Source: Candidatus Eiseniibacteriota bacterium (GTDB taxonomy: Bacteria > Eisenbacteria > RBG-16-71-46 > CAIMUX01). Taken from it: a stretch of DNA of 64,000 nt. Position numbers and translations under genes: made by a program. A model generated the notes under the pieces. It did not search any database, was not told where the DNA came from, and was given only the letters and a program-made list of their open reading frames with translations. Positions 17,915-28,483 of the stretch are shown in pieces (the stretch's first letter is position 1; each line of letters begins with the position of its first letter). The stretch spans positions 62,001 through 126,000 of the forward strand of contig JACKCR010000003.1 of NCBI GenBank assembly GCA_020633975.1, written 5' to 3'.

Positions 17915-18571
17915 TTAGCCAAACACCCGTTCCACGAAGTCTTCGTCCTTCCGAGTCTTTTGTCGGCGGGTGATCTCGTTCACGACTCGGAGCGCCAGGA
18001 TCGCGGCAATCGCCGTCAAGGCAGTCTCCACCGCGGTGAGACGCGACTGGACGAGGAGACTGTCGACCTCATCCCCTGATCTGAGGCCATAGCGGAAGAT
18101 CATCCTCGAAACCACCGAGCTGACGAGCCAAGCTCCCCACCACCACTTGACCATGTCGAACCTCGCGTCGTCGTCAGGCTCGAATCTCTCCACGCTGCCG
18201 TACCAGATCTCCTTCATGAGCTGAAACGGCCGGTAGAAGTTCAGGATCGGCACGATCCAGCCCCAGATCGTCCACGCCGAGTTCCATTCCAAGGGCTGTC
18301 CGGAGAGGCTGGGGACGTTTCGGTAGGCACGGCGAAACCACGCGATGAACACGATTGCCGTGGAGACATAGACGACCCCGCCCAGCAACTCCACCAGGAG
18401 CGCAACGCCGTACAAGCCGGACGAAAGAACTGCCTCCGGCGATTCGTGGCCGGAGTTCAGCCGCGCGCCGACTCCCAGTTCGAGGATCGCGGTGGCAGTC
18501 GAAAGTATGAGGACGAGGACGAAGAGACGGGTAATCCAAGTGGCGAGACGGTCGATCGGGCGGTACTCCAC
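17915..18571 (-). CDS. DUF4328 domain membrane protein
   Basis: 218-aa inner membrane protein. The GTG at 18571 is used, with GAGAGGAG upstream. It has about five membrane helices. The DUF4328 core is recognisable in IAWFRRAYRNV, WTIWGWIVPILNFYRPFQLM and the following E-I-W motif. Function of the family is unknown; it often occurs singly. It is divergent from the propeller-repeat gene. Nothing in the sequence links it to the glycosyltransferase set downstream. Confidence 0.85.
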   Translation of the reverse strand: MEYRPIDRLATWITRLFVLVLILSTATAILELGVGARLNSGHESPEAVLSSGLYGVALLVELLGGVVYVSTAIVFIAWFRRAYRNVPSLSGQPLEWNSAWTIWGWIVPILNFYRPFQLMKEIWYGSVERFEPDDDARFDMVKWWWGAWLVSSVVSRMIFRYGLRSGDEVDSLLVQSRLTAVETALTAIAAILALRVVNEITRRQKTRKDEDFVERVFG

Positions 18572-18802
18572 GGCACGCTCCTCTCGCTAGGGCCTTGGAC
18601 AGAGTCCATTGGCGACCGGAGGAGAGTAGCACTGAACATGGATCCGTCCACCCGTGAACACGACGATCGCATCGCCCCCGCAACCTCCCCCGTTCGCATC
18701 CAACGCGATCCTGCATTGTCCCGCCGGAACACATGATCCGTGAAACAGGACATCCACCCGGAAGCGCGCTCCAGATCGCTCCGGGAAGGGGGACGACGTC
18801 GA

Positions 18803-21229
18803 ATGGAAACTCCCGCTATCTCCTCGACTTGGACCGGAACGCTCCGCACCTCGTCATGGACCATTGCGCTCCTCTTCCTGATGGTGAGTATTCTCGCCGT
18901 CGGGCTCGCGTCCGCCAACCCCGGTGCCTCCGAGTGGCACCAGGAGTTCGGCGGACTCGGGACGGATGAACGGCCGAAAGACGTGGTCGTCTGGCAGAAC
19001 CAGGTGGTCGCGACCGGCTACTTCATCGCCGCCGGCAGTGCCGCCGCCCCAGGCGTCGCGGCTTGGAACGGCGCCGAGTGGTGTTCGCTCGGTTCGGGAA
19101 TCGACGGCATCGGATCCGTTCTCGCGGTGTGGAACGGCGACCTGATCGTCGGAGGCAACTTCACCGACGCAGGCGGTACGCCCTGCAGCAACATCGCGCG
19201 CTGGGACGGGACGTCGTGGCACTCCCTCGGTTCGGGAATGAACGCGGACGTCCACTCGCTGGCCGTACAGGACGGGATTCTCTACGCGGGAGGAGCCTTC
19301 ACGACAGCAGGCGGAGTCTCCGCCTCCGGCATCGCCGCCTGGGACGGTGCCTCCTGGCATCCGCTCGGAAGCGGGGTGTCCCACAGTGGCTCCTTCAACG
19401 TCTCGGCGCTCCTCTCCCACGGCGGACGGATCTACGCAGGTGGACGGTTCGATACCGCGGGCGGGATCTCGGTCTCCAACATCGCCTACTGGGACGGGAT
19501 CCGTTGGCGCTCGATGGGCGCGGGCGTCAACTCCAACTGCTTCGCGCTCGCTTCGTGGAACGGGATCGTCGCGGTGGGGGGTCAGTTTACCCAGGCTGGC
19601 GGGACCAGTGCGAGCTACGTCGCCGGATGGACCGGCTCGTCCTGGATCACCTTCGGTAACGGAGTCGACAGCATCGTCGATGGGCTCGCGGCCTACGGTA
19701 CAGACCTCATCACGCTCGGTCGGTTCTCGGGCTCCGGGTCGACAGCGTCGCCGTACATGGTTCGCTACAACGGTGCAACCTGGTCCTCCTTCCCCGCGAC
19801 GCCCGACGACTTCTGCGCAGCCGCGGTTGAGCTTGGCACCGATCTCTTCGTCGTCGGATCGTTCGAGACGGTGGGAGCTCTCCGCGCCGAACATGTCGTT
19901 CGGTGGGACGGAGGGACGTTTCACGCCGTCGCCGCGCCACCCGCCGGTGGACTCGACGCCTACGTCAGCGCGTTCACGAAGTACGACGGTGACCTGATCG
20001 CAGCGGGTCCATTCCAGCGAGGCGGTGACGTCGCGCTCCCCAAGATCGGCGCATGGAACGGCACCACCTGGTCCCCACTTGGCTCCGGCATCGACTGGGA
20101 TGTATTCGAACTCGCGGTCTACGGAAGCGACCTCGTCGCCGTCGGCAACTTCACCCAGGCCGGGGGAACCTCCGCGAACGCCATCGCACGGTGGGACGGC
20201 AGCGCGTGGCACGCCTACGGTTCTGGAATCGACGGCTTCGCCCAAGCCGCCATCGTCTATGAGGGCGATCTCTACATCGGCGGCCTCTTCAGCTCGGTCG
20301 ACGGAACTCCGGCTTCCAACATCGCCCGATGGGATGGCACGAGCTGGCACGAAGTGGGCGGAGGAACGAACGGAAAGGTGGAGTCGTTCTGCATCCGCGA
20401 CGGTGCGCTCTACGTCGGCGGCCGCTTCCCACAGGCGGGTGGCCTGCAGGTCGGCTACCTCGCGCGATGGGACGGCACGAACTGGTCGAGCGTCGGCGGA
20501 GGACTCGGGAGCATCGTCATCGCCCTGGCCTCCCACCCTGATGGAATCGCCGTAGGTGGATTCTTCACGGCCGGCGGAAGCAACCCGAACGACTACGTCA
20601 CGTTCTGGGACGGTAGTTCCTGGGTGGACATGAACGGTGGAACGAACCTGCCTGTGACCAGCGTCGCCGTCCTCGGGAGCGACGTCGTCGTAGGAGGAAC
20701 GATCACTAGTGCGGGCTCCACCTCCGTTTCGAGCATCGCCAGGTGGAACGGAGCCTCCTGGTCCGACATGGAAGGTGGGCTCCAGTACAACAGCACACCG
20801 TCCGTCCAATGTCTCTGGGCGGATGGGACGTCCCTCTATGTCGGTGGAGGATTCCGCACCGCTGGCCCGATCGGGTCACGCTACATCGCTCGGTGGGGCA
20901 ACGAGACGAGCACCGCCCCGGAAGGTGGGTACGCAGACGTTCTGGCTGCACCGGAAGGTGGGCTTCGGCTCGCTCTCCGCTCCCCGAATCCTTGCATCGG
21001 AGTGGTCTCCGCGGCCTTCCAACTCAGCGAACCGACGCGTGTACACGGCGATGTGTTCGATTGCTCGGGACGGCTCGTCGCCCGAGTGCTGGACGAGTCA
21101 CTGCCCGCGGGGCGTCATGAGGTCGAGTGGAATCCGATCGGCTCCGCACAGATGACCTCCGGGGTGTTCTTCCTACGCGTCGCTACGGAGCGGGAGACGG
21201 GGAGCGTCCGCGTCGTGATCGTTCGATGA
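18803..21229 (+). CDS. Secreted propeller-like repeat protein with FlgD-like tail
   Basis: 808-aa exported protein built of 13-14 repeats of about 45-55 residues, each with a core such as IARWDGTSWHSLGSGM followed by an L-Y-V-G-G-x-F-x-x-A-G-G segment. Such repeats resemble Kelch or delta-60-like beta-propeller blades, probably giving two propellers. A signal sequence (IALLFLMVSILAVGLASA) precedes them. I use ATG at 18803 because GGAAGGGGG lies just upstream, not the GTG at 18740. After about residue 735 there is a FlgD-type domain (VHGDVFDCSGRLVARVL ... SGVFFLRV) ending VRVVIVR. Likely a surface binding protein; ligand unknown. A strong bidirectional hairpin follows. Confidence 0.85.
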   Translation: METPAISSTWTGTLRTSSWTIALLFLMVSILAVGLASANPGASEWHQEFGGLGTDERPKDVVVWQNQVVATGYFIAAGSAAAPGVAAWNGAEWCSLGSGIDGIGSVLAVWNGDLIVGGNFTDAGGTPCSNIARWDGTSWHSLGSGMNADVHSLAVQDGILYAGGAFTTAGGVSASGIAAWDGASWHPLGSGVSHSGSFNVSALLSHGGRIYAGGRFDTAGGISVSNIAYWDGIRWRSMGAGVNSNCFALASWNGIVAVGGQFTQAGGTSASYVAGWTGSSWITFGNGVDSIVDGLAAYGTDLITLGRFSGSGSTASPYMVRYNGATWSSFPATPDDFCAAAVELGTDLFVVGSFETVGALRAEHVVRWDGGTFHAVAAPPAGGLDAYVSAFTKYDGDLIAAGPFQRGGDVALPKIGAWNGTTWSPLGSGIDWDVFELAVYGSDLVAVGNFTQAGGTSANAIARWDGSAWHAYGSGIDGFAQAAIVYEGDLYIGGLFSSVDGTPASNIARWDGTSWHEVGGGTNGKVESFCIRDGALYVGGRFPQAGGLQVGYLARWDGTNWSSVGGGLGSIVIALASHPDGIAVGGFFTAGGSNPNDYVTFWDGSSWVDMNGGTNLPVTSVAVLGSDVVVGGTITSAGSTSVSSIARWNGASWSDMEGGLQYNSTPSVQCLWADGTSLYVGGGFRTAGPIGSRYIARWGNETSTAPEGGYADVLAAPEGGLRLALRSPNPCIGVVSAAFQLSEPTRVHGDVFDCSGRLVARVLDESLPAGRHEVEWNPIGSAQMTSGVFFLRVATERETGSVRVVIVR

Positions 21230-21340
21230 CCAAAACAGCCGCGTGACTTCGTGAGAACCTGGCCGCAATGGACCATCGTGTTTCGACGGCGGCCTGGCCC
21301 GGAGAGCAGTATCTGGTGGACGATCGCGGCTCGCGGGGAA

Positions 21341-21386
21341 CGACGAAGGGGGTCGAGACCGTGTCCTGGTCTCGACCCCCTCGTCG
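21341..21386. terminator. Bidirectional terminator before katG end
   Basis: CGACGAAGGGGGTCGAGACC (21341-21360) pairs with the reverse complement at 21368-21386, a 19-bp stem with a single bulged A and a 7-base loop. It lies midway between the convergent propeller gene and katG and could end both transcripts. Confidence 0.8.
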
Positions 21387-21427
21387 CAATGGATAGCTCG
21401 AGCCGCTCGCGCGGCCTATGGCCCCGT

Positions 21428-23683
<2,256 letters not shown>

Positions 23684-23691
23684 TTAAAGTT

Positions 23692-23710
23692 TTTTCGACT
23701 TAGTCGAAAA
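23692..23710. promoter_or_regulatory. Perfect 9-1-9 palindrome upstream of katG
   Basis: TTTTCGACT, one T, then AGTCGAAAA form a perfect 19-bp palindrome in an AT-rich island, 72-90 bp before the katG ATG on the minus strand. Fur-family regulators such as PerR and Fur bind sites of this size, and a peroxide-responsive operator would suit katG. The regulator itself is not in the window. Confidence 0.65.
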
Positions 23711-23784
23711 TTGTTGTGACGCCAAGGATGCGGCGGTGAAGGCGGCCTTCTGATGGACCCGCCTCCGGGACACCTAGGCTCCGC

Positions 23785-25149
23785 TCAACGCGCTACCACG
23801 ATGCGAGTTTGGGACGAGCCGGCGACCCCATGGGGGCCGGTCAAGGTCGCCCGCAGGAAGTAGACCCCGGACCCGAGATCCGCTCCCGACCCGTGGTCCA
23901 CCGTCACCGGGATTCGATGCTCGCCCGGCTCTACGTACCGGGAGAGCACCCGCGCGACCCGACGACCCGCCGGATCGATCAGCTCGACGTCGACTCGGCC
24001 GGCGGCACGCGAGGTCAGGATCGCCTCTGTCGAGTGGACCACCGGATTCTGTGCCAGCGTCATCTCTCCCAAAGCTCCGTAGCTCCCCGGCCCCGTCGGG
24101 ACGGGACTCTCCGGAACAGCGGCAACATCGCAGTCCTCGTGCTCGGGCGGAAGAGCATTCTCTCCCAGGAATGCGAGGAGCTCCGCATCCGGAACCGTCA
24201 CAGGATCCGTGAGGTCGAGACCTTCCAGGTGTGCGGGAAGCTCGATCCGTTGGAAGCGAAGGTAGTCGAAGCGGGCCAAAGCATCGGGCTCGAACGGTGT
24301 TCCCGGACTCGGGTCACCTTCCATGCCCGGCTCGATGGTGACGGAGTTGTGATGGAACGGCTCGAACGTCGCGCACTTCGTCCAGTCCGTGTAGCTGACC
24401 GCGCCGATTTGAAGCGTCGGCCCGAAGTCCGGGCGGTGGTAGCGACGATGGACACGCCAATCGCCTGGCGCCTCGCGGATCAACGCGATCACGTACTCAC
24501 CGACGCGCACGGTCTGGATCTGAGCGGTCGCGCTCGCCGCCGGCGACAGCTCGAGGTTCGATACGCTGTTGATCGTCGTCTTCACCTCGAACTGGAACGC
24601 GCGCGGACTCACCTGTCCGTACCCGATCGAAAGGAAGACGTAGTTCTCCCCTCCCGGAGCCCAGGTACCTGGCGTCACGTCCCGCGGCTCCCGAAGAAGG
24701 ATCCCGCCGAGCGAGTAGAGCGACGACGGTACCGACACCCCATCACGACCCGTCACGGTGACGAGCCCCGTGACAGCGACGTCGCCCGTCACTTCCTTGA
24801 AGACGAGTGGCCCCCGGTAGTCCTGGTACCAGACGACGGTGTGTGGCATCAGGGTCATCTGGCCGGGGAACGTTCCGTCGATATCGAAGACCTCGAGTTG
24901 GTCGGCGAACCACTCCTCATGCTCGTGGATCCGGGTCCAGTTGGAGAGGGTCGAGGAGTCGTCGAACTCGTCGCTCAGAGGGCAGAGGTCGTTGGCGAAT
25001 GCGGTATCGGGAGCAGTGCTCGGCAGGACCGAGGCGCCCGTCGCCGCGGCGACAGCGAGCAGAGCGAATCTCCCGGCTCGGCTCGTCATTCGTGAAAGGA
25101 GACGCCCGGGGACAGGCGTAGGGGTGTCCGAGAGACACGTGTGCAGCAT
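23785..25149 (-). CDS. Secreted protein, LamG/DUF1349-like, with FlgD-like tail
   Basis: 454-aa exported protein. ATG 25149 is chosen for AAGGAG 8 bases upstream; a hydrophobic signal segment (FALLAVAAATGASVLPSTA) follows a long basic N-region. Residues 60-290 resemble a concanavalin-like jelly roll of the DUF1349 type (LCPLSDEFDDSSTLSNW, FQFEVKTTINS). The C-terminal 100 residues are a FlgD-type Ig domain (VDVELIDPAGRRVARVL ... GSGVYFLRATL) ending TRIVVAR. Probably a surface carbohydrate- or matrix-binding protein. It is 52 bp downstream of the acetolactate decarboxylase-like gene, possibly co-transcribed. Confidence 0.78.
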   Translation of the reverse strand: MLHTCLSDTPTPVPGRLLSRMTSRAGRFALLAVAAATGASVLPSTAPDTAFANDLCPLSDEFDDSSTLSNWTRIHEHEEWFADQLEVFDIDGTFPGQMTLMPHTVVWYQDYRGPLVFKEVTGDVAVTGLVTVTGRDGVSVPSSLYSLGGILLREPRDVTPGTWAPGGENYVFLSIGYGQVSPRAFQFEVKTTINSVSNLELSPAASATAQIQTVRVGEYVIALIREAPGDWRVHRRYHRPDFGPTLQIGAVSYTDWTKCATFEPFHHNSVTIEPGMEGDPSPGTPFEPDALARFDYLRFQRIELPAHLEGLDLTDPVTVPDAELLAFLGENALPPEHEDCDVAAVPESPVPTGPGSYGALGEMTLAQNPVVHSTEAILTSRAAGRVDVELIDPAGRRVARVLSRYVEPGEHRIPVTVDHGSGADLGSGVYFLRATLTGPHGVAGSSQTRIVVAR

Positions 25150-25201
25150 CGCGAGTCTCCTTCGTGGAGTGGAGGGCACGGGTTGGGAACTCGGGTCGAC
25201 C

Positions 25202-26002
25202 TCACTCTACACGGGGTACCCGGATCCGCGCACCCTCCGCGATCCCGACCTTCTCTAGGTGAGCTGTCAACTGTTCTCCACTCTCCGAGTCGACGAAGAT
25301 CAGGTGCGCATGGGTACTCGTGGCGGGATGTGTGAGCTTGCCCACAGCGTCCTCGGCGTAGATCCCCACCACGGTGCCCGAGATGCGATCTACTTCGAGT
25401 TCGTACGGTGCCTGGTCCGCCGGAATCTCGAGCTTGTTCATCCTCGCATGTACGGGACACGCGCCGTGGATGACGTGGAGCCGAACGTCGGTGACGTCAC
25501 CTTCGATCACGAACGCGAACGGGGTGGCAGGATCGAGGCCACTCGCTTGCGCAGCCTCCCGGATGGTCTGGTCGAACTTCGCCGGCGAGACCGACGCCTC
25601 GAGGACCGTCTCGGACCACGCCGCAACGGACTGGCCGACGAGGATGGTCGCCGATACCCCGCTCGGGTCCGCGGCCACGAGACTCCCGCGATCTCCGTAG
25701 GTTGTCGCGAACGCATGTGAGTCCAGGATCGTGATCTCACCCTCCAGGCCGGCCATCGCGCCGACACCGAAGAAGTGTTCGATCGCGACTGCGTCCGAAA
25801 GGGAGATGCGCGCCTCGTTCTGACCCTGCGCGAGCGCCAATCGCATTCCGCCGTATTGGATGAGGGGTGGAGGTGAGTCGGCGAGGCTCGGAACCACCAG
25901 AAAGGCGAGAGCTAGTATCGCGATTCCGAGTTGGGCCAGCGCCGAGCGATAGCTATGCGAGCGGTTCGAAAGGCAAAGGACCGGCCGGGGGACGATGATC
26001 AT
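25202..26002 (-). CDS. Exported alpha-acetolactate decarboxylase-like protein
   Basis: 266-aa protein resembling AlsD/BudA, which convert acetolactate to acetoin. Family features include FGVGAMAGLEGEITILDSHA with the conserved Glu, and EVDRISGTVVGIYAEDAVGK. A candidate zinc site is H231-x-H233 in ATSTHAHLIF plus His248 in LTAHLE. The spacing to the third His is about four residues longer than in AlsD as I recall it, so activity is not certain. Unlike most homologues it carries a signal peptide (LAQLGIAILALAFLVVPSLA), though an extracellular Brevibacillus enzyme is known. GGAG lies 12 bases before ATG 26002. No acetolactate synthase gene is nearby. Confidence 0.8.
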   Translation of the reverse strand: MIIVPRPVLCLSNRSHSYRSALAQLGIAILALAFLVVPSLADSPPPLIQYGGMRLALAQGQNEARISLSDAVAIEHFFGVGAMAGLEGEITILDSHAFATTYGDRGSLVAADPSGVSATILVGQSVAAWSETVLEASVSPAKFDQTIREAAQASGLDPATPFAFVIEGDVTDVRLHVIHGACPVHARMNKLEIPADQAPYELEVDRISGTVVGIYAEDAVGKLTHPATSTHAHLIFVDSESGEQLTAHLEKVGIAEGARIRVPRVE

Positions 26003-26119
26003 GGTGTCGTCGTTGCTCCGTGAGTTGCGAGTCGTCTCGATCTCAGGAGGTGACTGTAGCGCAAGCTTCGGTCTGGGAGAACTTCGCTGCGAGGATCATC
26101 GGGGCGACGCGGAAGAGAA

Positions 26120-26145
26120 GGGCCGAGGGTTCTCACCCCCGGCCC
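26120..26145 (-). terminator. Hairpin downstream of Cys-rich small gene
   Basis: GGGCCGAGGG (26120-26129) pairs with CCCCCGGCCC (26136-26145) at 9 of 10 positions. On the minus strand it is followed by TTCTCTTCC. It lies about 90 bases beyond the stop of the Cys-rich gene and would separate that gene from the acetolactate decarboxylase-like gene. Confidence 0.55.
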
Positions 26146-26231
26146 CAACGCTGCACCGTTTCCGGCTCGGTCAGGCCCGCTTGGCGACGTCGTGACGCGG
26201 AACCCAGCGTTCCCCCTGAAACGAAACGGAT

Positions 26232-26705
26232 CTAGTTTCCGTACGTGATCCCGCCTTCGTAGACGAGCTTGATGTAGTCGGGCTCACAGGTCGTGCAGTC
26301 GCAGATGTCGTACCCGTTCTCCCGGCACAAAGTACATCCGGCATTCCCGCCGTCCGACCAGTCCTCGCAGCAATCCGCAGCGGCGCTAGGGTAGTACCAG
26401 AAGAAGTGATCCTCGGGCACTCCCGACGGAGAGTCGACCGTTACGCGCACATACCAACCGTATTGCATCTCGTCGAGGTCGAAGTAGGCCGGAGTCGAAG
26501 CCAGGCCAAGTGTCCGGGTCTGCGTCTCGACCGGTGTCGAACTCTTCATGTTGTAGACGTTGACCTCGAGGGTGGACCCGAACGGAAGCAGGGATTCATC
26601 GCAGTGCATGGCAAGGATCGACAGGTCCGTTGCTCGGACGTCGCCGGCACCCAACATCCCGATCACTGCCACCGCAGAGAATGCCATCATCAGTCGCTTG
26701 AACAT
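26232..26705 (-). CDS. Small Cys-rich secreted protein
   Basis: 157-aa exported protein I do not recognise. The start is firm (GAGAGGATC before ATG 26705) and MFKRLMMAFSAVAVIGMLGA is a signal peptide. The middle looks like a beta-sandwich. The C-terminal third has a dense Cys cluster, ADCCEDWSDGGNAGCTLCRE then YDICDCTTCEPDY, eight cysteines in about 35 residues, consistent with disulfide knots or metal binding. It lies 58 bp after the sigma-54 activator gene on the same strand and may be its co-expressed output or the signal for the upstream kinase. No sigma-54 promoter is visible in the 58-bp gap. Confidence 0.78.
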   Translation of the reverse strand: MFKRLMMAFSAVAVIGMLGAGDVRATDLSILAMHCDESLLPFGSTLEVNVYNMKSSTPVETQTRTLGLASTPAYFDLDEMQYGWYVRVTVDSPSGVPEDHFFWYYPSAAADCCEDWSDGGNAGCTLCRENGYDICDCTTCEPDYIKLVYEGGITYGN

Positions 26706-26763
26706 GATCCTCTCCTCTCTATCTGAGTTGTGACTTTGTTTCGATCTGAGGAAGAAGGGGACC

Positions 26764-28419
26764 TCAGTCTTCCCACTCGATTCCGAAACGCTTCATTCGC
26801 CGCAAGAGCGAGTTGCGGTGGATTCCGAGCAGCCTGGCCGCCTTCGACTTGTTTCCGCCGGCTTTGGCTAGGGCTACTTGGATCGCTTCTCGCTCCTGAT
26901 CGGCAAGACTGGAAGGTGGACTGGGGCGGAACGTCGGCGCTTCGGATGAAGCCGGCGCGGGGCTCGCCACCCTAGTGCCGCGGGATAGCAGTTGACGAAC
27001 AAGGGGCTCGCCCACGACGTGATCCGTCGCGAACACCACGACACGTTGAATGAAGTTCTCAAGCTCTCGCACGTTTCCCCGCCACTCGAGACTCTGGAGC
27101 AGCTCGAGCGCGGCCTCGTCGAAGTGCAAGCGCGGCTCCCCATCTCGACGATGCTTGGTGAGGAAGTGCTCCGCGAGAACCGGGACGTCGTCTGGGCGCT
27201 CCCGAAGAGGAGGAATCCGGAGTTCGAGTACGTTCGTCCGGAAGAAGAGGTCCTCTCGGAACCTCCCGGAGAGAACGGCCTGCTGGATGTCGCGGCTCGT
27301 CGCCGTCACCAGCCTCACATCGACTGCAATCTCCGTCTCGGATCCAACAGGGAGAACCACTCCATCCTGGAGCACGCGAAGGAGCTTCGCTTGGAGAGAC
27401 TCCTCCAACTCGGCGAACTCGTCGAGAAACAGGGTCCCTTGGTCTGCCATTCGGAACAAACCGAGATTGTCACGGCTGGCACCCGTAAACGCCCCCCGAG
27501 TGTGTCCGAAGAAGATGCTCTCCATGAGGCCGGAGGGAACCGCCGCACAGTTGTAGGCGACGAATGGCTTCGTCGCGCGTGGGCTCGATTCGTGGATGGC
27601 CCGCGCCAGGAGTTCCTTTCCTGTGCCGCTCTCTCCGAGCAGCATGACCGGAGAGTCGACCTGTGCGGCCACACTCGCGCGCTTCACCATCGCGACCATT
27701 CGAGCGTTGACCGTTAGGATCCGGCCGAACGCCTCGAGAGAGTCCATCCTCCTTCTAAGACGCTGGTTCTCCCGGAGGAGATCGCCATGGAGGCGCGCGT
27801 TCTCGAGCGCAACCGCCGCAATTCCGGCAAACGCATCGATGAACTCACGGGCGTGGTCCGAAAAGGAACGAGGGGTGGATACGCTGTCCAGATAGAGCAC
27901 TCCGATCCACCTTCCCCGTGCCAGCATCGGAACGCAGAGCACCGAACGGATTCCGTGAACGCGGACACTGGCGACGTCCTCGAACGCAGGATCAGAGTAG
28001 ATGTCCGCCGAATGCGTCGTGAGTCCTTGTGCTGCCCGACGTAGAACCGTCCAGCTCACCCGTTCCAAACTCTCGATCTCTCTTCCGGCGACAGCCCGAT
28101 TCGCGATCGGCGTCAGTCCATCCGATTGTTCGGACCCGATGAAGACGAGACCGCGATCCGCACCCACATACTCGATCGCGATGTCCAGTACCTGCTCGAC
28201 GAGTGATGGAAAGTCGAGGTTCTCGCTCACGGTCGTCGCGACCCGACGCAAAGCGCGGAATCCCCGCTCGGCAGCATCGGTCTCGAAGCGCCGCGCGAGA
28301 TCTCGACTGGGGTCGTCTCCAAGATTCGCTGCCAACTCGAGAAACTCCTCCATGTCAGCCGAGGACTCCTTTGACCGTCCGCGCCCCCGCGGGCGATCGC
28401 GCTTCTCGTCGTTCGTCAT
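26764..28419 (-). CDS. GAF-domain sigma-54-dependent activator
   Basis: 551-aa enhancer-binding protein. A GAF sensor domain spans about 52-206. The AAA+ domain has Walker A GESGTGKE at 263-269, the sigma-54 contact loop GAFTGA at 309-314 and Walker B GTLFLDE at 328-334. The C-terminus is a Fis-type helix-turn-helix (GGNKSKAARLLGIHRNSLLR). All activator motifs are intact, so it should drive transcription at -24/-12 promoters elsewhere. It has no receiver domain. It lies 64 bp downstream of the kinase/ATPase gene on the same strand, so the kinase may control it by phosphorylation or the GAF domain may sense a small ligand. Only a weak GAGG ribosome site precedes it. Confidence 0.95.
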   Translation of the reverse strand: MTNDEKRDRPRGRGRSKESSADMEEFLELAANLGDDPSRDLARRFETDAAERGFRALRRVATTVSENLDFPSLVEQVLDIAIEYVGADRGLVFIGSEQSDGLTPIANRAVAGREIESLERVSWTVLRRAAQGLTTHSADIYSDPAFEDVASVRVHGIRSVLCVPMLARGRWIGVLYLDSVSTPRSFSDHAREFIDAFAGIAAVALENARLHGDLLRENQRLRRRMDSLEAFGRILTVNARMVAMVKRASVAAQVDSPVMLLGESGTGKELLARAIHESSPRATKPFVAYNCAAVPSGLMESIFFGHTRGAFTGASRDNLGLFRMADQGTLFLDEFAELEESLQAKLLRVLQDGVVLPVGSETEIAVDVRLVTATSRDIQQAVLSGRFREDLFFRTNVLELRIPPLRERPDDVPVLAEHFLTKHRRDGEPRLHFDEAALELLQSLEWRGNVRELENFIQRVVVFATDHVVGEPLVRQLLSRGTRVASPAPASSEAPTFRPSPPSSLADQEREAIQVALAKAGGNKSKAARLLGIHRNSLLRRMKRFGIEWED

Positions 28420-28483
28420 GAGTGCCTCGCGTTCGAGCCGAATCCAGCTGAGCGAGTCAGCAGAATCCCGCTCGATGTGTCAT

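Noticed and set aside
18854-20809. 651-aa minus-strand frame over the propeller-repeat gene
   Set aside because: It mirrors the repeats of the real gene and has no start signal or recognisable domain.
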